58,894 nt of DNA, from IMG/VR virus record IMGVR_UViG_3300044799_000109, positions 1 to 58,894 of that record; one strand, given 5' to 3'. A program made the translations under genes and the position numbers. Below the pieces are notes generated by a model. It had not been told where the DNA came from. It ran no database searches and saw only the letters and a list, made by a program, of their open reading frames with translations. Below, one piece after another: positions 1 to 7,490 of this stretch. This DNA is from a virus. The number at the start of each line of letters is the position of its first letter. Positions within the stretch are counted from its first letter, which is position 1.

Positions 1-152
1 CTCCCCTATGTGGCCCAGTAACTATTATAGCACAGGAGGGGCATGAAATGAAGGGCTACGCGGCAAGCAAGGATACATCGTCGGACTGGACAGCGAAGAT
101 GCGAGACTGGCTGACCGAGATGCACAAGATTCTGAAGCCTGGCGGGCGTCTG
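1..152. repeat. terminal redundancy, left copy
   Basis: Identical to 58743..58894 except A/G differences at 127 and 129. This shows the contig closes on itself (circular map, permuted ends or assembly overlap). The two differences change Lys-Ile to Arg-Val in the methyltransferase half starting at 48, so they look like population variants more than random error. The physical ends of the virion DNA cannot be deduced from this. Confidence 0.95.
24..52 (-). promoter_or_regulatory. promoter of the LAGLIDADG endonuclease gene (minus strand)
   Basis: On the minus strand there is a perfect -10 TATAAT (24-29) preceded by TGTGC, giving the extended form TGCTATAAT, with a weak -35 TTCATT (47-52) at 17 bases. 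Reading continues across the contig joint into the gene starting at 58737. The same extended -10 precedes the HNH genes at 7490, 31063 and, as TACAAT, 46012. The identical site lies in the right terminal copy at 58766..58794. Confidence 0.7.
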
Positions 153-677
153 GCTCTAAACATCCCCTTGGATACGACGAAGGGGGGGTTCCGCCCCACA
201 TATGCCCAGGCCGTGCAGATCGCCGTCGGAGTGGGGTTTACCTACCGAGCCACCATCGTCTGGAACGAGGGCAATGTCAACAAGTCCACGGCTCGCGGGT
301 CAGTTGACTCCGCGGGCTGTCCCCACATCATCGCGCCTGTCGAGATGGTTGCCCTGTTCAGCAAGGGCGACTGGCGGCGCGATCCGCCCAACGGCGGCGA
401 CCTGGATCACCAGGACTGGCTCGACTGGACAAACGGTCTGTGGACGTTCGGGGGTGAAAGCCAGTCGTGGGAGGGCCACCCGGCCGCCTTCCCGGAGGAA
501 CTGCCGCGCAGGCTCGTCAAGCTCCTAAGTTTCCCCGGCGACACGGTGCTCGACCCATTTAACGGTTCCGGGACCACAACCCTAGTGGCATACCGACTCA
601 GCAGGAAGGCGGTCGGGTTCGATGCTTCCGCTGAGTACGTGGAGTCGGCCCGGCGTCGGATGATACTGTCGGAGTAG
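48..677 (+). CDS. DNA methyltransferase, C-terminal half (split gene)
   Basis: C-terminal half of a beta-type (N4-cytosine or N6-adenine) DNA methyltransferase. Residues 26-34 hold the LKPGG turn and the end holds the SAM-binding motif I as DPFNGSGTT (about residue 168). The catalytic TSPPY motif is missing here and lies at the end of the gene at 57488..58084, so the two genes form one enzyme in the circular map. A LAGLIDADG endonuclease gene sits between them on the opposite strand. The ATG at 48 has its own AGGAGGGG ribosome binding site, so the half is probably translated separately and may pair with the N-terminal half, as known for the split nrdA of phage Aeh1. Activity of the pair is inference. 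Confidence 0.85.
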   Translation: MKGYAASKDTSSDWTAKMRDWLTEMHKILKPGGRLALNIPLDTTKGGFRPTYAQAVQIAVGVGFTYRATIVWNEGNVNKSTARGSVDSAGCPHIIAPVEMVALFSKGDWRRDPPNGGDLDHQDWLDWTNGLWTFGGESQSWEGHPAAFPEELPRRLVKLLSFPGDTVLDPFNGSGTTTLVAYRLSRKAVGFDASAEYVESARRRMILSE

Positions 678-682
678 ACACC

Positions 683-1678
683 TTGCCCTGGGCGCGATTT
701 GATGATGACCTGCTCACCAACGACAAGTACGTCGGTGTGAGCGCCGAGGCAAAGCTGCTCTGGCATACGAGCATCATCTACTGCGCTAAGAACCTGACGG
801 ATGGGCTTGTCAGATCGCCGGTCGTACTCGCTCTGGGCCGGATGGCAGGCATAGCCGATGTGCCTACCATCAAGGCGGAACTGGTCGAGGCGCGACTTTG
901 GGAAGATGCGGAGGGGGGCATCACCGTTCACGACTACCTGGAGTACAACCCGACTCGTGAGCAGGTCCTCAAGGACCGACGGGCCAACGCCGAGGATCAG
1001 GCCCTCTGGCGCGAGCGGCACCAGCGCAGCAAGTCAGGCACCTTCGCACCGCTGGATAAGGCACCTAGTAAGGCGCTTACTAGCGACGGGGTAAGCCCGT
1101 ACCCGGTCCCGGTCCCGGTCCCGGATCCCGTACCCGGATCCCGGATCCCGGATCCCGAAATAGAGACGGCGGGCGCTGACGCGCCCGGCGCTGACGCGCC
1201 GCTCAAGCGAGGCAAACAGCCGGTTGGAATCGTCAAGAAGAAGCGAGCGGCGCCTGCGAACGCACTCCACTTTGAGGCCATCTGCGAGGCGAGCCATCTC
1301 GAGCTGTCCAACTTGACGGACGCGATGCGCGGTCCTGCCAACAAGGCGACCGCTGACACGTTCAACCACGGATATACCCTAGAAGATATCCGCGTCTGTG
1401 CGCTCGAGCTCGAGAAGCGTGACATCCTGGTTACGCCGCCTAGCATCGCCAAGTGGATCAGCAGGTACAACGCCCGGTCGTCGGGCAACGGTCGAGCTCC
1501 GCCAGCGGAACCCACGGCTGAGGAGATAGCCGAGGAGCGCCGCCGCGTGGCCGACGACGAGGACTGGCGCAGGCTAGAGCGCCAACAGCGAGTTGAGCTT
1601 GGCCTGCCAGGCAATCCCGCCGAGTGGACCGCCTACCACGAGGCCAAGAGGAGGGGCGAGGCATGGCACCGCGCCTAA
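683..1678 (+). CDS. phage replication-type protein with winged-helix N-terminus
   Basis: 331 aa from a TTG start with GGAG upstream. The N-terminus (about 1-100) looks like the helix-turn-helix domain of phage replication or replisome-organiser proteins: the opening MPWARFDDD and the spacing of hydrophobic residues fit that group. A Pro-rich linker (about 138-160, coded by a hexanucleotide repeat) leads to a basic segment and a second helical domain (about 195-260) that could bind DNA or helicase. The C-terminus is charged and coiled. It directly follows the methyltransferase half and starts an overlapping run of small genes. The replication role is inferred from family resemblance. Confidence 0.55.
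   Translation: MPWARFDDDLLTNDKYVGVSAEAKLLWHTSIIYCAKNLTDGLVRSPVVLALGRMAGIADVPTIKAELVEARLWEDAEGGITVHDYLEYNPTREQVLKDRRANAEDQALWRERHQRSKSGTFAPLDKAPSKALTSDGVSPYPVPVPVPDPVPGSRIPDPEIETAGADAPGADAPLKRGKQPVGIVKKKRAAPANALHFEAICEASHLELSNLTDAMRGPANKATADTFNHGYTLEDIRVCALELEKRDILVTPPSIAKWISRYNARSSGNGRAPPAEPTAEEIAEERRRVADDEDWRRLERQQRVELGLPGNPAEWTAYHEAKRRGEAWHRA
1096..1157. repeat. hexanucleotide tandem repeat (CCCGGT/CCCGGA)
   Basis: About ten imperfect units of CCCGGT, CCCGGA and CCCGTA in tandem inside the gene at 683..1678. They encode a Val-Pro/Asp-Pro linker (VPVPVPDPVP). Likely a slippage-prone linker of variable length. Confidence 0.8.
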
Positions 1679-1905
1679 GAACACCAATGCGATCGGACGC
1701 TTTCGGTTGGCCGGTCTCGGAGGATGATGGACTCAGCCACGACTGGGCAGCCATCACGGCTGCCGAGGAGGTCATCGTCGCTGAGTTGCGAGCCGCTGGA
1801 TGGAGTGACAGACGCGCCATCTACCAGGAGGCCGCCCGGCGGGTGAAACTCGGAGACTACGTGGTGCAAGCCAGCAAAGCGCAGCAACTTCAGGTGGCGC
1901 GATGA
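1663..1905 (+). CDS. hypothetical protein, 80 aa
   Basis: I do not recognise this protein. The ATG at 1663 was chosen because it follows GAGGAGGGGCGAGG and overlaps the end of the previous gene. The product is mostly helical and charged, with AAEEVIVAELRAAGWS in the middle. It ends at the ATGA overlap with the next gene, so it is co-translated with its neighbours. Confidence 0.6.
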   Translation: MAPRLRTPMRSDAFGWPVSEDDGLSHDWAAITAAEEVIVAELRAAGWSDRRAIYQEAARRVKLGDYVVQASKAQQLQVAR

Positions 1906-2099
1906 CCGGCCGCGTGTGGCACTTCGGGGAGCACTCGGCGTGGGTCGTCGACGTGGGCGGCACGCCCTGGCTCGTGCGATTCCCGAAGAAGGGCGAGCAG
2001 GACCGCCGGATCGTGCGCCACATCCTGCACGTCACGCCATCGTGGGATCCCGAGCCCGAGGGGGTGGCCCGTCTCGTGCGGCACCTAGCGGGCTGCTAG
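1902..2099 (+). CDS. hypothetical protein, 65 aa
   Basis: Starts in an ATGA overlap with the previous gene. The small soluble product is rich in Trp and His (VWHFGEHSAWVV) and looks like a short beta-strand protein. Its stop is TAG at 2097-2099; the same frame stays open after the stop for another 60 codons with protein-like sequence, so the boundary may reflect a nonsense change. No function recognised. Confidence 0.5.
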   Translation: MTGRVWHFGEHSAWVVDVGGTPWLVRFPKKGEQDRRIVRHILHVTPSWDPEPEGVARLVRHLAGC

Positions 2100-2156
2100 G
2101 GAGCTGGAAGGCCGACGGCGACGGAGCTGCGGAACCTGTGCGGCGACGTCGTGGCG

Positions 2157-2282
2157 ATGGCTCAGCGACTTCGGACAGGTGAGCAGGCATACGCGACGGA
2201 CCCGTACTTCGGAGGGATGAAGCCGCTTGGCTGGTGGCGGGAGTCGTGCGAGTTGGAGCGCATCGCGGCGGGCGAGAGGTGA
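2157..2282 (+). CDS. hypothetical protein, 41 aa
   Basis: Short ORF from ATG 2157 (GTG at 2151 is an alternative), ending inside the start region of the next gene. The product is MAQRLRTGEQ... followed by GWWRESCELERIAAGER. The sequence upstream in the same frame also reads well (TELRNLCGDVVA), so the real gene may be longer. Function unknown. Confidence 0.4.
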   Translation: MAQRLRTGEQAYATDPYFGGMKPLGWWRESCELERIAAGER

Positions 2283-2290
2283 CTGGTGTC

Positions 2291-2518
2291 ATGCTCGATG
2301 AGCACGAGGCTCTGACTGACCCGATCTGCGCCGATTGCGAGCACCTCCTATTTTCCTCGGACGGCCTCTGCGAGGACTGTCGGAGGGAATGGCCGCGCAT
2401 CTGCCGGCGGGGCTACCTGATCGGCTATGAGGACGTTGTCCCCGTGCGGGAGGCGGCCCTGGCGGGCGAGAGTGGTCCTGGGCTTCGCCCGCGGACCACA
2501 GGAGGAGCGGCGGGGTGA
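2291..2518 (+). CDS. small zinc-ribbon-like protein
   Basis: 75 aa from ATG 2291, with AGAGGTGA upstream. Two CxxC pairs (CADC and CEDC, 11 residues apart) suggest a small zinc ribbon. It ends in a GTGA overlap with the next gene. One of many tiny Cys-pair proteins in this genome; a nucleic-acid or protein-binding role is a guess. Confidence 0.55.
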   Translation: MLDEHEALTDPICADCEHLLFSSDGLCEDCRREWPRICRRGYLIGYEDVVPVREAALAGESGPGLRPRTTGGAAG

Positions 2519-2751
2519 TAGTCACCTGTACGAAATGCGGTCAGGTCCGGCACCTGAAGAAGCGTCTCCAGGTAGTCAAGCACCCATCGCCTTGCTGTGC
2601 TGCGCTATCACGCAGGGCCACGATGGCCGAGAAGATGCTCTGGCGAGCCGCGTTCATCGCCGAGTGTGAACGGCTCGCGGTGTCTGACTCGGAGCCGGTC
2701 AGCAACGCTTTTCGCGTCCTGGCGGGCGGGAGAGGAGCGGCGGGTGGGTGA
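2515..2751 (+). CDS. small Cys-containing protein, 78 aa
   Basis: GTG start overlapping the previous stop. The N-terminus has CTKC and a later CC pair that could hold one zinc ion. The rest is helical. No known family recognised; position in the overlapping early run supports that it is translated. Confidence 0.5.
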   Translation: MIVTCTKCGQVRHLKKRLQVVKHPSPCCAALSRRATMAEKMLWRAAFIAECERLAVSDSEPVSNAFRVLAGGRGAAGG

Positions 2752-2926
2752 CAGGACGCGGCTACGCTGGGTGCGTGTGGTGGACCGGGTCTGCCACTGG
2801 CTACTGCGGCCGTGGCTCTGGTATGGCCGCTGGCAGTCGGAGCGGGTCATCGACTGGTATCTCGGGCACGTCGTCGCCGAATGTCTGTATTGGGAGGAGA
2901 TGGCCAGCCGGGAGGCGCCGGCGTGA
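2744..2926 (+). CDS. hypothetical protein, 60 aa, aromatic
   Basis: GTG at 2744 overlaps the previous gene and follows AGAGGAGCGG. The product is rich in Trp and Arg (CHWLLRPWLWYGRW), an amphipathic pattern that could sit on a membrane or on nucleic acid. No family recognised. Confidence 0.45.
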   Translation: MGDRTRLRWVRVVDRVCHWLLRPWLWYGRWQSERVIDWYLGHVVAECLYWEEMASREAPA

Positions 2927-2960
2927 GAACCGTCGCCGAGCTGGAGTGCGAGGTGGTGTG

Positions 2961-3266
2961 ATGGCGACTGAAATCAAGAGTTTGGAGGCGGTGCTCGGGG
3001 AGATGCCCGGAGTGCTGGGCAGGGCTGCCTGCCAGATGATGATGTTCTTCAACCTGAGTGGGCGCCGTCACCTGACGGCGGCGGACGTGGACGCAGTGGA
3101 CCTGATCTACTGCGATGTCGAGGCAGCCTGCGACGCGATGCGGCGAGCACTCGTGGCCCGGCAGACGGCCAGGACAGCACGGTATCACCGCCTACATGAT
3201 GGTGTAGTGCGACAACGTGACTCTCTTGGTCGCTTTGCACCGAAGGAGGTGATGCCCAATGTCTGA
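2961..3266 (+). CDS. hypothetical protein, 101 aa
   Basis: ATG at 2961, right after a 12-codon ORF that ends at 2961 and may couple translation. Helical protein with MMMFFNLSGRRHLTAADVDAVD and a basic C-terminus. It carries the strong AAGGAGGTGAT ribosome binding site of the next gene near its end. Function unknown. Confidence 0.55.
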   Translation: MATEIKSLEAVLGEMPGVLGRAACQMMMFFNLSGRRHLTAADVDAVDLIYCDVEAACDAMRRALVARQTARTARYHRLHDGVVRQRDSLGRFAPKEVMPNV

Positions 3267-4574
3267 GAAGCGACTATCTGCTGGATCGCTCTTCTCGGGC
3301 ATTTGACCGGGGGCATTGATCTGGCACTTGAGCGGGCTGGCTTCGAGGTCCGCTGGCAGGTCGAGAACGATCCGGACTGCAACCGAGTGCTGGCGCACCA
3401 CTGGCCGAGCGTGCGGCGGTACGGCGACGTGCGGGAGGTAGATGTTGGAGAACTCGAGCCAGTTGACCTTATCGTTGCCGGGTGGCCATGTCAAGGCAAC
3501 TCCCTGGCTGGACAGCGTGGTGGAATGGCTGACCCACGCAGCGGACTCTTCTCCGAGATCGTCAGAATCGCTCGTGCTCTCACTCCCCATTGGCTTCTCC
3601 TGGAGAATGTTCCTGGCCTCCGGTCGGTCCACAAGGGGCGGGACATGGGCACCGTCCTCCGGGCGCTGGGAGAACTCGGGTTTTGGTGGGCCTACCGTAG
3701 CCTGGACGCTCAATACTTCCACCTGGCCCAGAGACGGGAGCGCGTGTTCTTTGTCTGTGATTCTCGAGACCCAGGTGGTCCCGTCAAGGTACTTTTTGAG
3801 CCCGAGAGCTGCGCGGGGAATCCTCCGCCGAGCCGAGAGGCGGGGGAAAGAGCTGCCTACGCCCTTGCGGCAAGCGCTAGAGGCACTGGCGACGGCCACG
3901 GCAACGCCTGGAACAGCAACTATGTCCCCTTGATGGCGGCTGGTTGCGTCGGGAGCAACGGGGCAGGTATTGGGCAGCCTGGCGACCCTGCGATGGCGCT
4001 GGACACTACCGGTGCGCAAGTTGTCGCCTACCAGTGCCAGGGCACGAACGTCGGGGAGATGGGCACCTTGCGAGCGGGTAACGGGCACGTCACCGGCGGG
4101 GTGCCGTTCGTCTTCGACGAGCGCAACGTGACGAGCAAGGCGAACCGCTCCATCGTCCGTCTGGACGGTCCTTCGCCGACGCTGCACGAGGCGGGGTCAA
4201 TGACCCTCGCCCACACGCTTCGCGCCGAGGGTGCCGACGCTTCGGAGGATGGCACGGGGCGAGGGGTGCCGATAGTCGCCTTCGACTGGCAGACTGGTGC
4301 GCCGAAAGAGGGCAAGGGGCGGGTCTACGGCGTCAGGAAAGGTGAGTACGCCGGGGCGTTGGGAACTAGCAAGCAGGATGCCATCAGCCAGGGCATGGCG
4401 ATCAGGCGGCTCATGCCCGTCGAGTGTCTGAGACTCCAGGGACTACCGGATGACTGGCTGGACCTCGACCCGCCACTGAGCGACAGTGTGAAATACCGAC
4501 TCATAGGGAACAGCGTGGCCCGGCGGGTTGTCGAGTGGATTGCCAGGCGATTGCTGGCGATGGAGGCCGAGTGA
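3259..4574 (+). pseudogene. C5-cytosine DNA methyltransferase, frameshifted in motif I
   Basis: Dcm-type enzyme that would methylate cytosine at C5. The PCQ loop (GWPCQGNSLAG), ENVPGL, QRRERVFFV and the C-terminal GNSVARRVVEW are all present, with an unusually long target-recognition stretch. The best start is ATG 3259 behind AAGGAGGTGAT, but this frame reads SLFSGI and then hits TGA at 3304, while the rest (from 3303) continues in another frame with GGIDLALERAG. The break falls in the SAM-binding motif LFSGIGG. It is a real frameshift, an assembly error, or recoding; no convincing slippery site is visible. If inactive, it would be a recent loss, since the remaining motifs are intact. Confidence 0.75.
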
Positions 4575-4783
4575 TGACGACCGTGATCGCTCGTGGCTGG
4601 ATGCGATCGCCAAGCGGTCTCTGGCACTACGGGCAGTTGCGTGAGAGCGTCAAGGGGTTGCACACGCTCTGCGGGATCAGAGCCGAGCCGGTGGACTGGT
4701 GGACTGAAATCTTCGACCCCCGGGAAGAACCGCCAGCGAGCAACCGGGTCTGCCTACGGTGCCGGCTGGCGAGGGAGGGCTAG
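4574..4783 (+). CDS. small zinc-binding-type protein, 69 aa
   Basis: ATGA overlap with the methyltransferase. Carries HTLC and a C-terminal CLRC, a pattern of small phage proteins that bind one zinc. It ends in TAG directly followed, in the same frame, by the GTG of the nuclease gene; GAGGGAGG before that GTG supports a separate start. Confidence 0.55.
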   Translation: MTTVIARGWMRSPSGLWHYGQLRESVKGLHTLCGIRAEPVDWWTEIFDPREEPPASNRVCLRCRLAREG

Positions 4784-5068
4784 GTGAAGCGTGGTGCTCA
4801 CTTCTCTGTGGACGCCAATCATGAGGCTATCGTGCGTGCCCTGCGGCAGGTGGGGTGCAGCGTGACTAGCCTGGCTGCCGTGGGGCATGGGCTTCCCGAT
4901 TTGCTCGTCGGCTATAGGCAGGGTAACTATCTGCTCGAGGTGAAGTCGTCCGGCGGGACGTTGACCGATGACGAGCGGTGCTGGCAACAGTTCTGGCGTG
5001 GGCATGTAGCCGTAGTGCGGTCCATCGTAGAGGCGCTCGCCGCTGTCGGCGTGGAGATGATGCCGTGA
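4784..5068 (+). CDS. VRR-NUC family nuclease
   Basis: 94 aa, the usual size of stand-alone phage VRR-NUC (PD-(D/E)XK) nucleases. Active-site residues are visible: Glu near the N-terminus (NHEAIVRAL), Asp in GLPDLLVG, and Glu-x-Lys in LEVKSSGG. WxxFW and VAVVRSIVEAL match the family's C-terminal part. Such proteins cut branched or flapped DNA in replication and recombination. GTG start with GAGGGAGG upstream; overlaps the DUF488 gene by GTGA. Confidence 0.8.
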   Translation: MKRGAHFSVDANHEAIVRALRQVGCSVTSLAAVGHGLPDLLVGYRQGNYLLEVKSSGGTLTDDERCWQQFWRGHVAVVRSIVEALAAVGVEMMP

Positions 5069-5538
5069 TCCAGACGTCCTACTTCCGCAGGCCGGGGTTG
5101 CCCATTGATCGCTGCGTGGCCATCTCGCTCGGCGTGCCGCGTGGTTGGAAGGGGCGGCGGTACCGGGCCCTGGCACCGACGAGAGAACTGCTGACAGAGT
5201 GGAAGAAGGGCTACTTGACGTGGGACCTGTACATCCGGTTTTACCGTGAGCAGGTGCTCGACGAACTGGACCCGATGGAGGTTGCGACCGACCTCAACAG
5301 GCTAATCATGTGCTGCTGGGAAAAACACTGGCAGGAATGCCATCGCTCGCTCGTTGCGTTCTGGCTCCAGGAGGCGACTGGCGAGAAGGTGCCGGAGTGG
5401 GAACCGGGGCCCTCTTACAGGTTGGTGCAGCCCTACGGTGATGCTCGTCCTCTCCCGCCCGGTGAGTTGGAGGACAGGCTGGATCGGCTCCGGCCGCATA
5501 CTACGGTGGAGGAGGGCGGCAGTGAGGTGAGAGGATGA
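5065..5538 (+). CDS. DUF488 family protein
   Basis: 157 aa from GTG 5065. It matches DUF488: QTSYFRR at the start, RCVAISLGVPRGWKG, then the conserved CCWEKHWQECHRSLVA with its Cys and His residues. DUF488 proteins are common in bacteria and phages; their biochemical role is not settled. It lies between a nuclease and a tiny membrane protein in an overlapping operon. Confidence 0.7.
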   Translation: MIQTSYFRRPGLPIDRCVAISLGVPRGWKGRRYRALAPTRELLTEWKKGYLTWDLYIRFYREQVLDELDPMEVATDLNRLIMCCWEKHWQECHRSLVAFWLQEATGEKVPEWEPGPSYRLVQPYGDARPLPPGELEDRLDRLRPHTTVEEGGSEVRG

Positions 5539-5630
5539 GGCGCTTCTTGTGGCCGCTGCCCTGGCTGATTGCTGGATTCGTCCTCGCGGAAGTCTTGCGC
5601 CAGCTACTCGCGGCGGCGGGTCTGAGGTGA
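5535..5630 (+). CDS. single-span membrane protein, 31 aa
   Basis: ATGA overlap with the DUF488 gene. MRRF followed by a hydrophobic stretch (LWPLPWLIAGFVLAEVL) and a short tail: one membrane segment, positive side inside. Function unknown. Confidence 0.5.
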   Translation: MRRFLWPLPWLIAGFVLAEVLRQLLAAAGLR

Positions 5631-5631
5631 G

Positions 5632-5904
5632 ATGATGCGCTCGGATGTGGCCCTAGATCGCGTGCTGGATCGGACAGAAGGCGGCTGGCCTGTCTTCGAG
5701 TGTGTGAAGTGTAGCAAGCCACTCAGGCGGGCGACGGTGGTAGTTACCAAGCGGATCGCCTTCGATTAGGCGGCGGCGGCCTACCGGGAGACTGCCGAGT
5801 CGGGGCACATCCGGGTCTACTGTGGCCTGTGCGCGGCCTACCAGAACGAGGCCCTTGACCGACGAGTCGCCAGGGAACTGCTGGCGTACAAGGGCCTGGC
5901 GTGA
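5632..5904 (+). pseudogene. small zinc-ribbon protein interrupted by an amber codon
   Basis: From ATG 5632 the frame reads 45 codons to TAG (5767-5769), then stays open 44 more codons to TGA at 5904. The two parts form one zinc ribbon: CVKC lies before the TAG and CGLC after it. No start or ribosome binding site follows the TAG. A single change from GAG or CAG would explain it. TAG is a true stop for many genes here, so genome-wide reassignment is unlikely; a nonsense mutation, suppression or sequencing error remain. Confidence 0.55.
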
Positions 5905-5926
5905 GCCTAGCGGCGCTGGGGGTGGA

Positions 5927-6238
5927 ATGATGCGGGATCTCGACGCGATCAGGAAGGGGTTCCGGGTGCCTGACGACGCGGACGCGCTGATCGGAGAGGT
6001 CGAGAGGTTGCGGGCGGCACTGGAGATTGCCCGCCACAACCTGGTCACGCTGAATGGACTCGAAATCGTGGACATGGCTGCGTATGGTCGGGCTCGAGAG
6101 ATGGGTGCCGACGCAAACGGCGCCTGGGATGTGTTGTGCGACTCTGGCTGGACGATTGATGAATCAGAAACCATCGCCGCGATTGATGTGGTTCTACCGG
6201 CGGCGAGGGAGAAGGCGCTAGGAGGCGACAATGGTTGA
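5927..6238 (+). CDS. hypothetical protein, 103 aa
   Basis: ATG-ATG start at 5927 behind GGGGGTGG. A leucine-rich coiled segment (DALIGEVERLRAALEIARHN) is followed by an acidic domain with Trp and Cys. Overlaps the next coiled-coil gene by 8 bases. Function unknown. Confidence 0.6.
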   Translation: MMRDLDAIRKGFRVPDDADALIGEVERLRAALEIARHNLVTLNGLEIVDMAAYGRAREMGADANGAWDVLCDSGWTIDESETIAAIDVVLPAAREKALGGDNG

Positions 6239-6710
6239 GAGGGAGTGGCGGCGGGACTGGCGGGATCTGAAACATGGTCTAGACGATGATCTGGACTTGG
6301 TCGAGCGTGTGCCTGCTTTCGTGTTGGTGAGAATGCTGGTTGCTGCCGATGTCGCACTGAAAGCGGCCGAGGTCGAGCGGGGCCAACTTCGCCTCGATCT
6401 GGCGGAGGCGCTGCTGCACCTCGACGAGTGCCACCAGCGGCGGAAGGCCGAGGGCGAGCAACTGCGCCAGGAACTCCACAACACGCAGGCAAGGATGAAG
6501 GAAGCCCAGGAGGAGGTCGAGCAACTTCGCCTCAAGTTGTCCGACGCCGAGCAGCAGGCCAGCAACGCGATCACCTGGCAGCAGGCGATGGTGCGGGCGG
6601 AGGGCGAGAACAGGCTGCTACGGGCGGCACTGGGCGACGACGATGGATGTGGTGGCGATTGGCTGAAGGGACGGGCCGAGAAGGTGTTGGGCAAGGAGGT
6701 CCCATCGTGA
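6231..6710 (+). CDS. coiled-coil protein, 159 aa
   Basis: ATG start with AGGAGGC upstream. Long heptad pattern from about residue 45 to 135 (LRQELHN, EEVEQLRLKL) predicts an extended coiled coil, so it probably forms dimers or larger assemblies. The last codons overlap the truncated gene copy at 6707. No family recognised. Confidence 0.6.
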   Translation: MVEREWRRDWRDLKHGLDDDLDLVERVPAFVLVRMLVAADVALKAAEVERGQLRLDLAEALLHLDECHQRRKAEGEQLRQELHNTQARMKEAQEEVEQLRLKLSDAEQQASNAITWQQAMVRAEGENRLLRAALGDDDGCGGDWLKGRAEKVLGKEVPS

Positions 6711-6772
6711 GCAGCGATCGCCTAGCGTTCCTCGACCGGGAGGCGGCTTTCTGGGCGAGGTGCCCTAGGTGA
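6707..6772 (+). pseudogene. truncated 5' copy of the gene at 7616
   Basis: GTG in a GTGA overlap with the previous gene, 21 codons. Residues DRLAFLDREAAFW match DRLAFLDREAQFW of the intact gene at 7616, but the degenerate codons almost all differ between the copies. The HNH gene's 3' end overlaps its last codons. It is the upstream remnant or co-inserted flank of the endonuclease element. Confidence 0.7.
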
Positions 6773-7490
6773 CCCACCGCCAAGAATGGAATCTCACCAG
6801 CCTCTCGATTGCGGTTGGCCCTACATGATACTGCCTCGCAAGCGCAGCTTTGTTTGTGCTTCCGTTCTTGAATCTGGCTCTGATTTCTCGCACCAGGTCG
6901 GGGGTCAGATGGGCGTTATAAGTATTCATGCGCCTGGCTCCAGTGATCTTGTGTCGCCCTTTGGCCCAGCAATCCCGGTTGTTATCAGGGACCGTTCCGG
7001 CGAAGAGGTGGTCAGGCCGCACGCACGGTGGGTTGTCGCAGTGATGGCAGGAGAGCATTCCAGGTCCGAGCGGACCATAGGTAAGTTCATAACTCACCCG
7101 ATGAGCAGGGGTTGTCGGGCCTCTAGGGTCTATTCGGACATCACCGTAGCCTTGGATGCTACGGCCGCCTTTCCAGAGCCAACAGTCTCCTGTCTTGTCA
7201 ACCTGACTCCAGAACCAGTCTGCGAAAGGTATATCAGGGCGGCGGCCGTTGTGTCTGGCCATGAATCTCTGTACCGGGTACTTTCGCCGGACAGCAAACG
7301 ACTCTCCACAGCCGCAGGCACAGATGCGTATTTCTCCAGTCAATGGTCGACCACGGCCCTTATTGGCGGGTACGCCACCCCGCATGTTGTGGCCGGAGAT
7401 GAAGCGTCGTCTCTTCCGGGCACAGGCTGTGATGGGGAGTGGGTGGCCGCAACCGCAGGCGCAGAGGGGCATGGTAGAATCGGGGAGCAT
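6765..7490 (-). CDS. HNH homing endonuclease (element 1)
   Basis: 241 aa. Two N-terminal CxCGCG repeats (CACGCGHPL and CACGCGESF) are followed by an HNH_3-type core (about 110-185): CWLWKG, AHRVSYELTYG, CHHCDNPPCVRPDHLF, then a helix-turn-helix tail ending WRWVT. It nicks or cuts DNA at a specific site to spread its own gene. The ATG at 7490 follows GGAGG in the minus-strand leader. It lies antisense between a truncated and an intact copy of the same small gene. It shares tail and leader with the gene at 45503..46012. Confidence 0.9.
   Translation of the reverse strand: MLPDSTMPLCACGCGHPLPITACARKRRRFISGHNMRGGVPANKGRGRPLTGEIRICACGCGESFAVRRKYPVQRFMARHNGRRPDIPFADWFWSQVDKTGDCWLWKGGRSIQGYGDVRIDPRGPTTPAHRVSYELTYGPLGPGMLSCHHCDNPPCVRPDHLFAGTVPDNNRDCWAKGRHKITGARRMNTYNAHLTPDLVREIRARFKNGSTNKAALARQYHVGPTAIERLVRFHSWRWVT

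Noticed and set aside
5767-5769. TAG read as an amino acid throughout the genome
   Set aside because: Terminase, capsid and several other genes end in TAG at sensible places, so reassignment does not hold.
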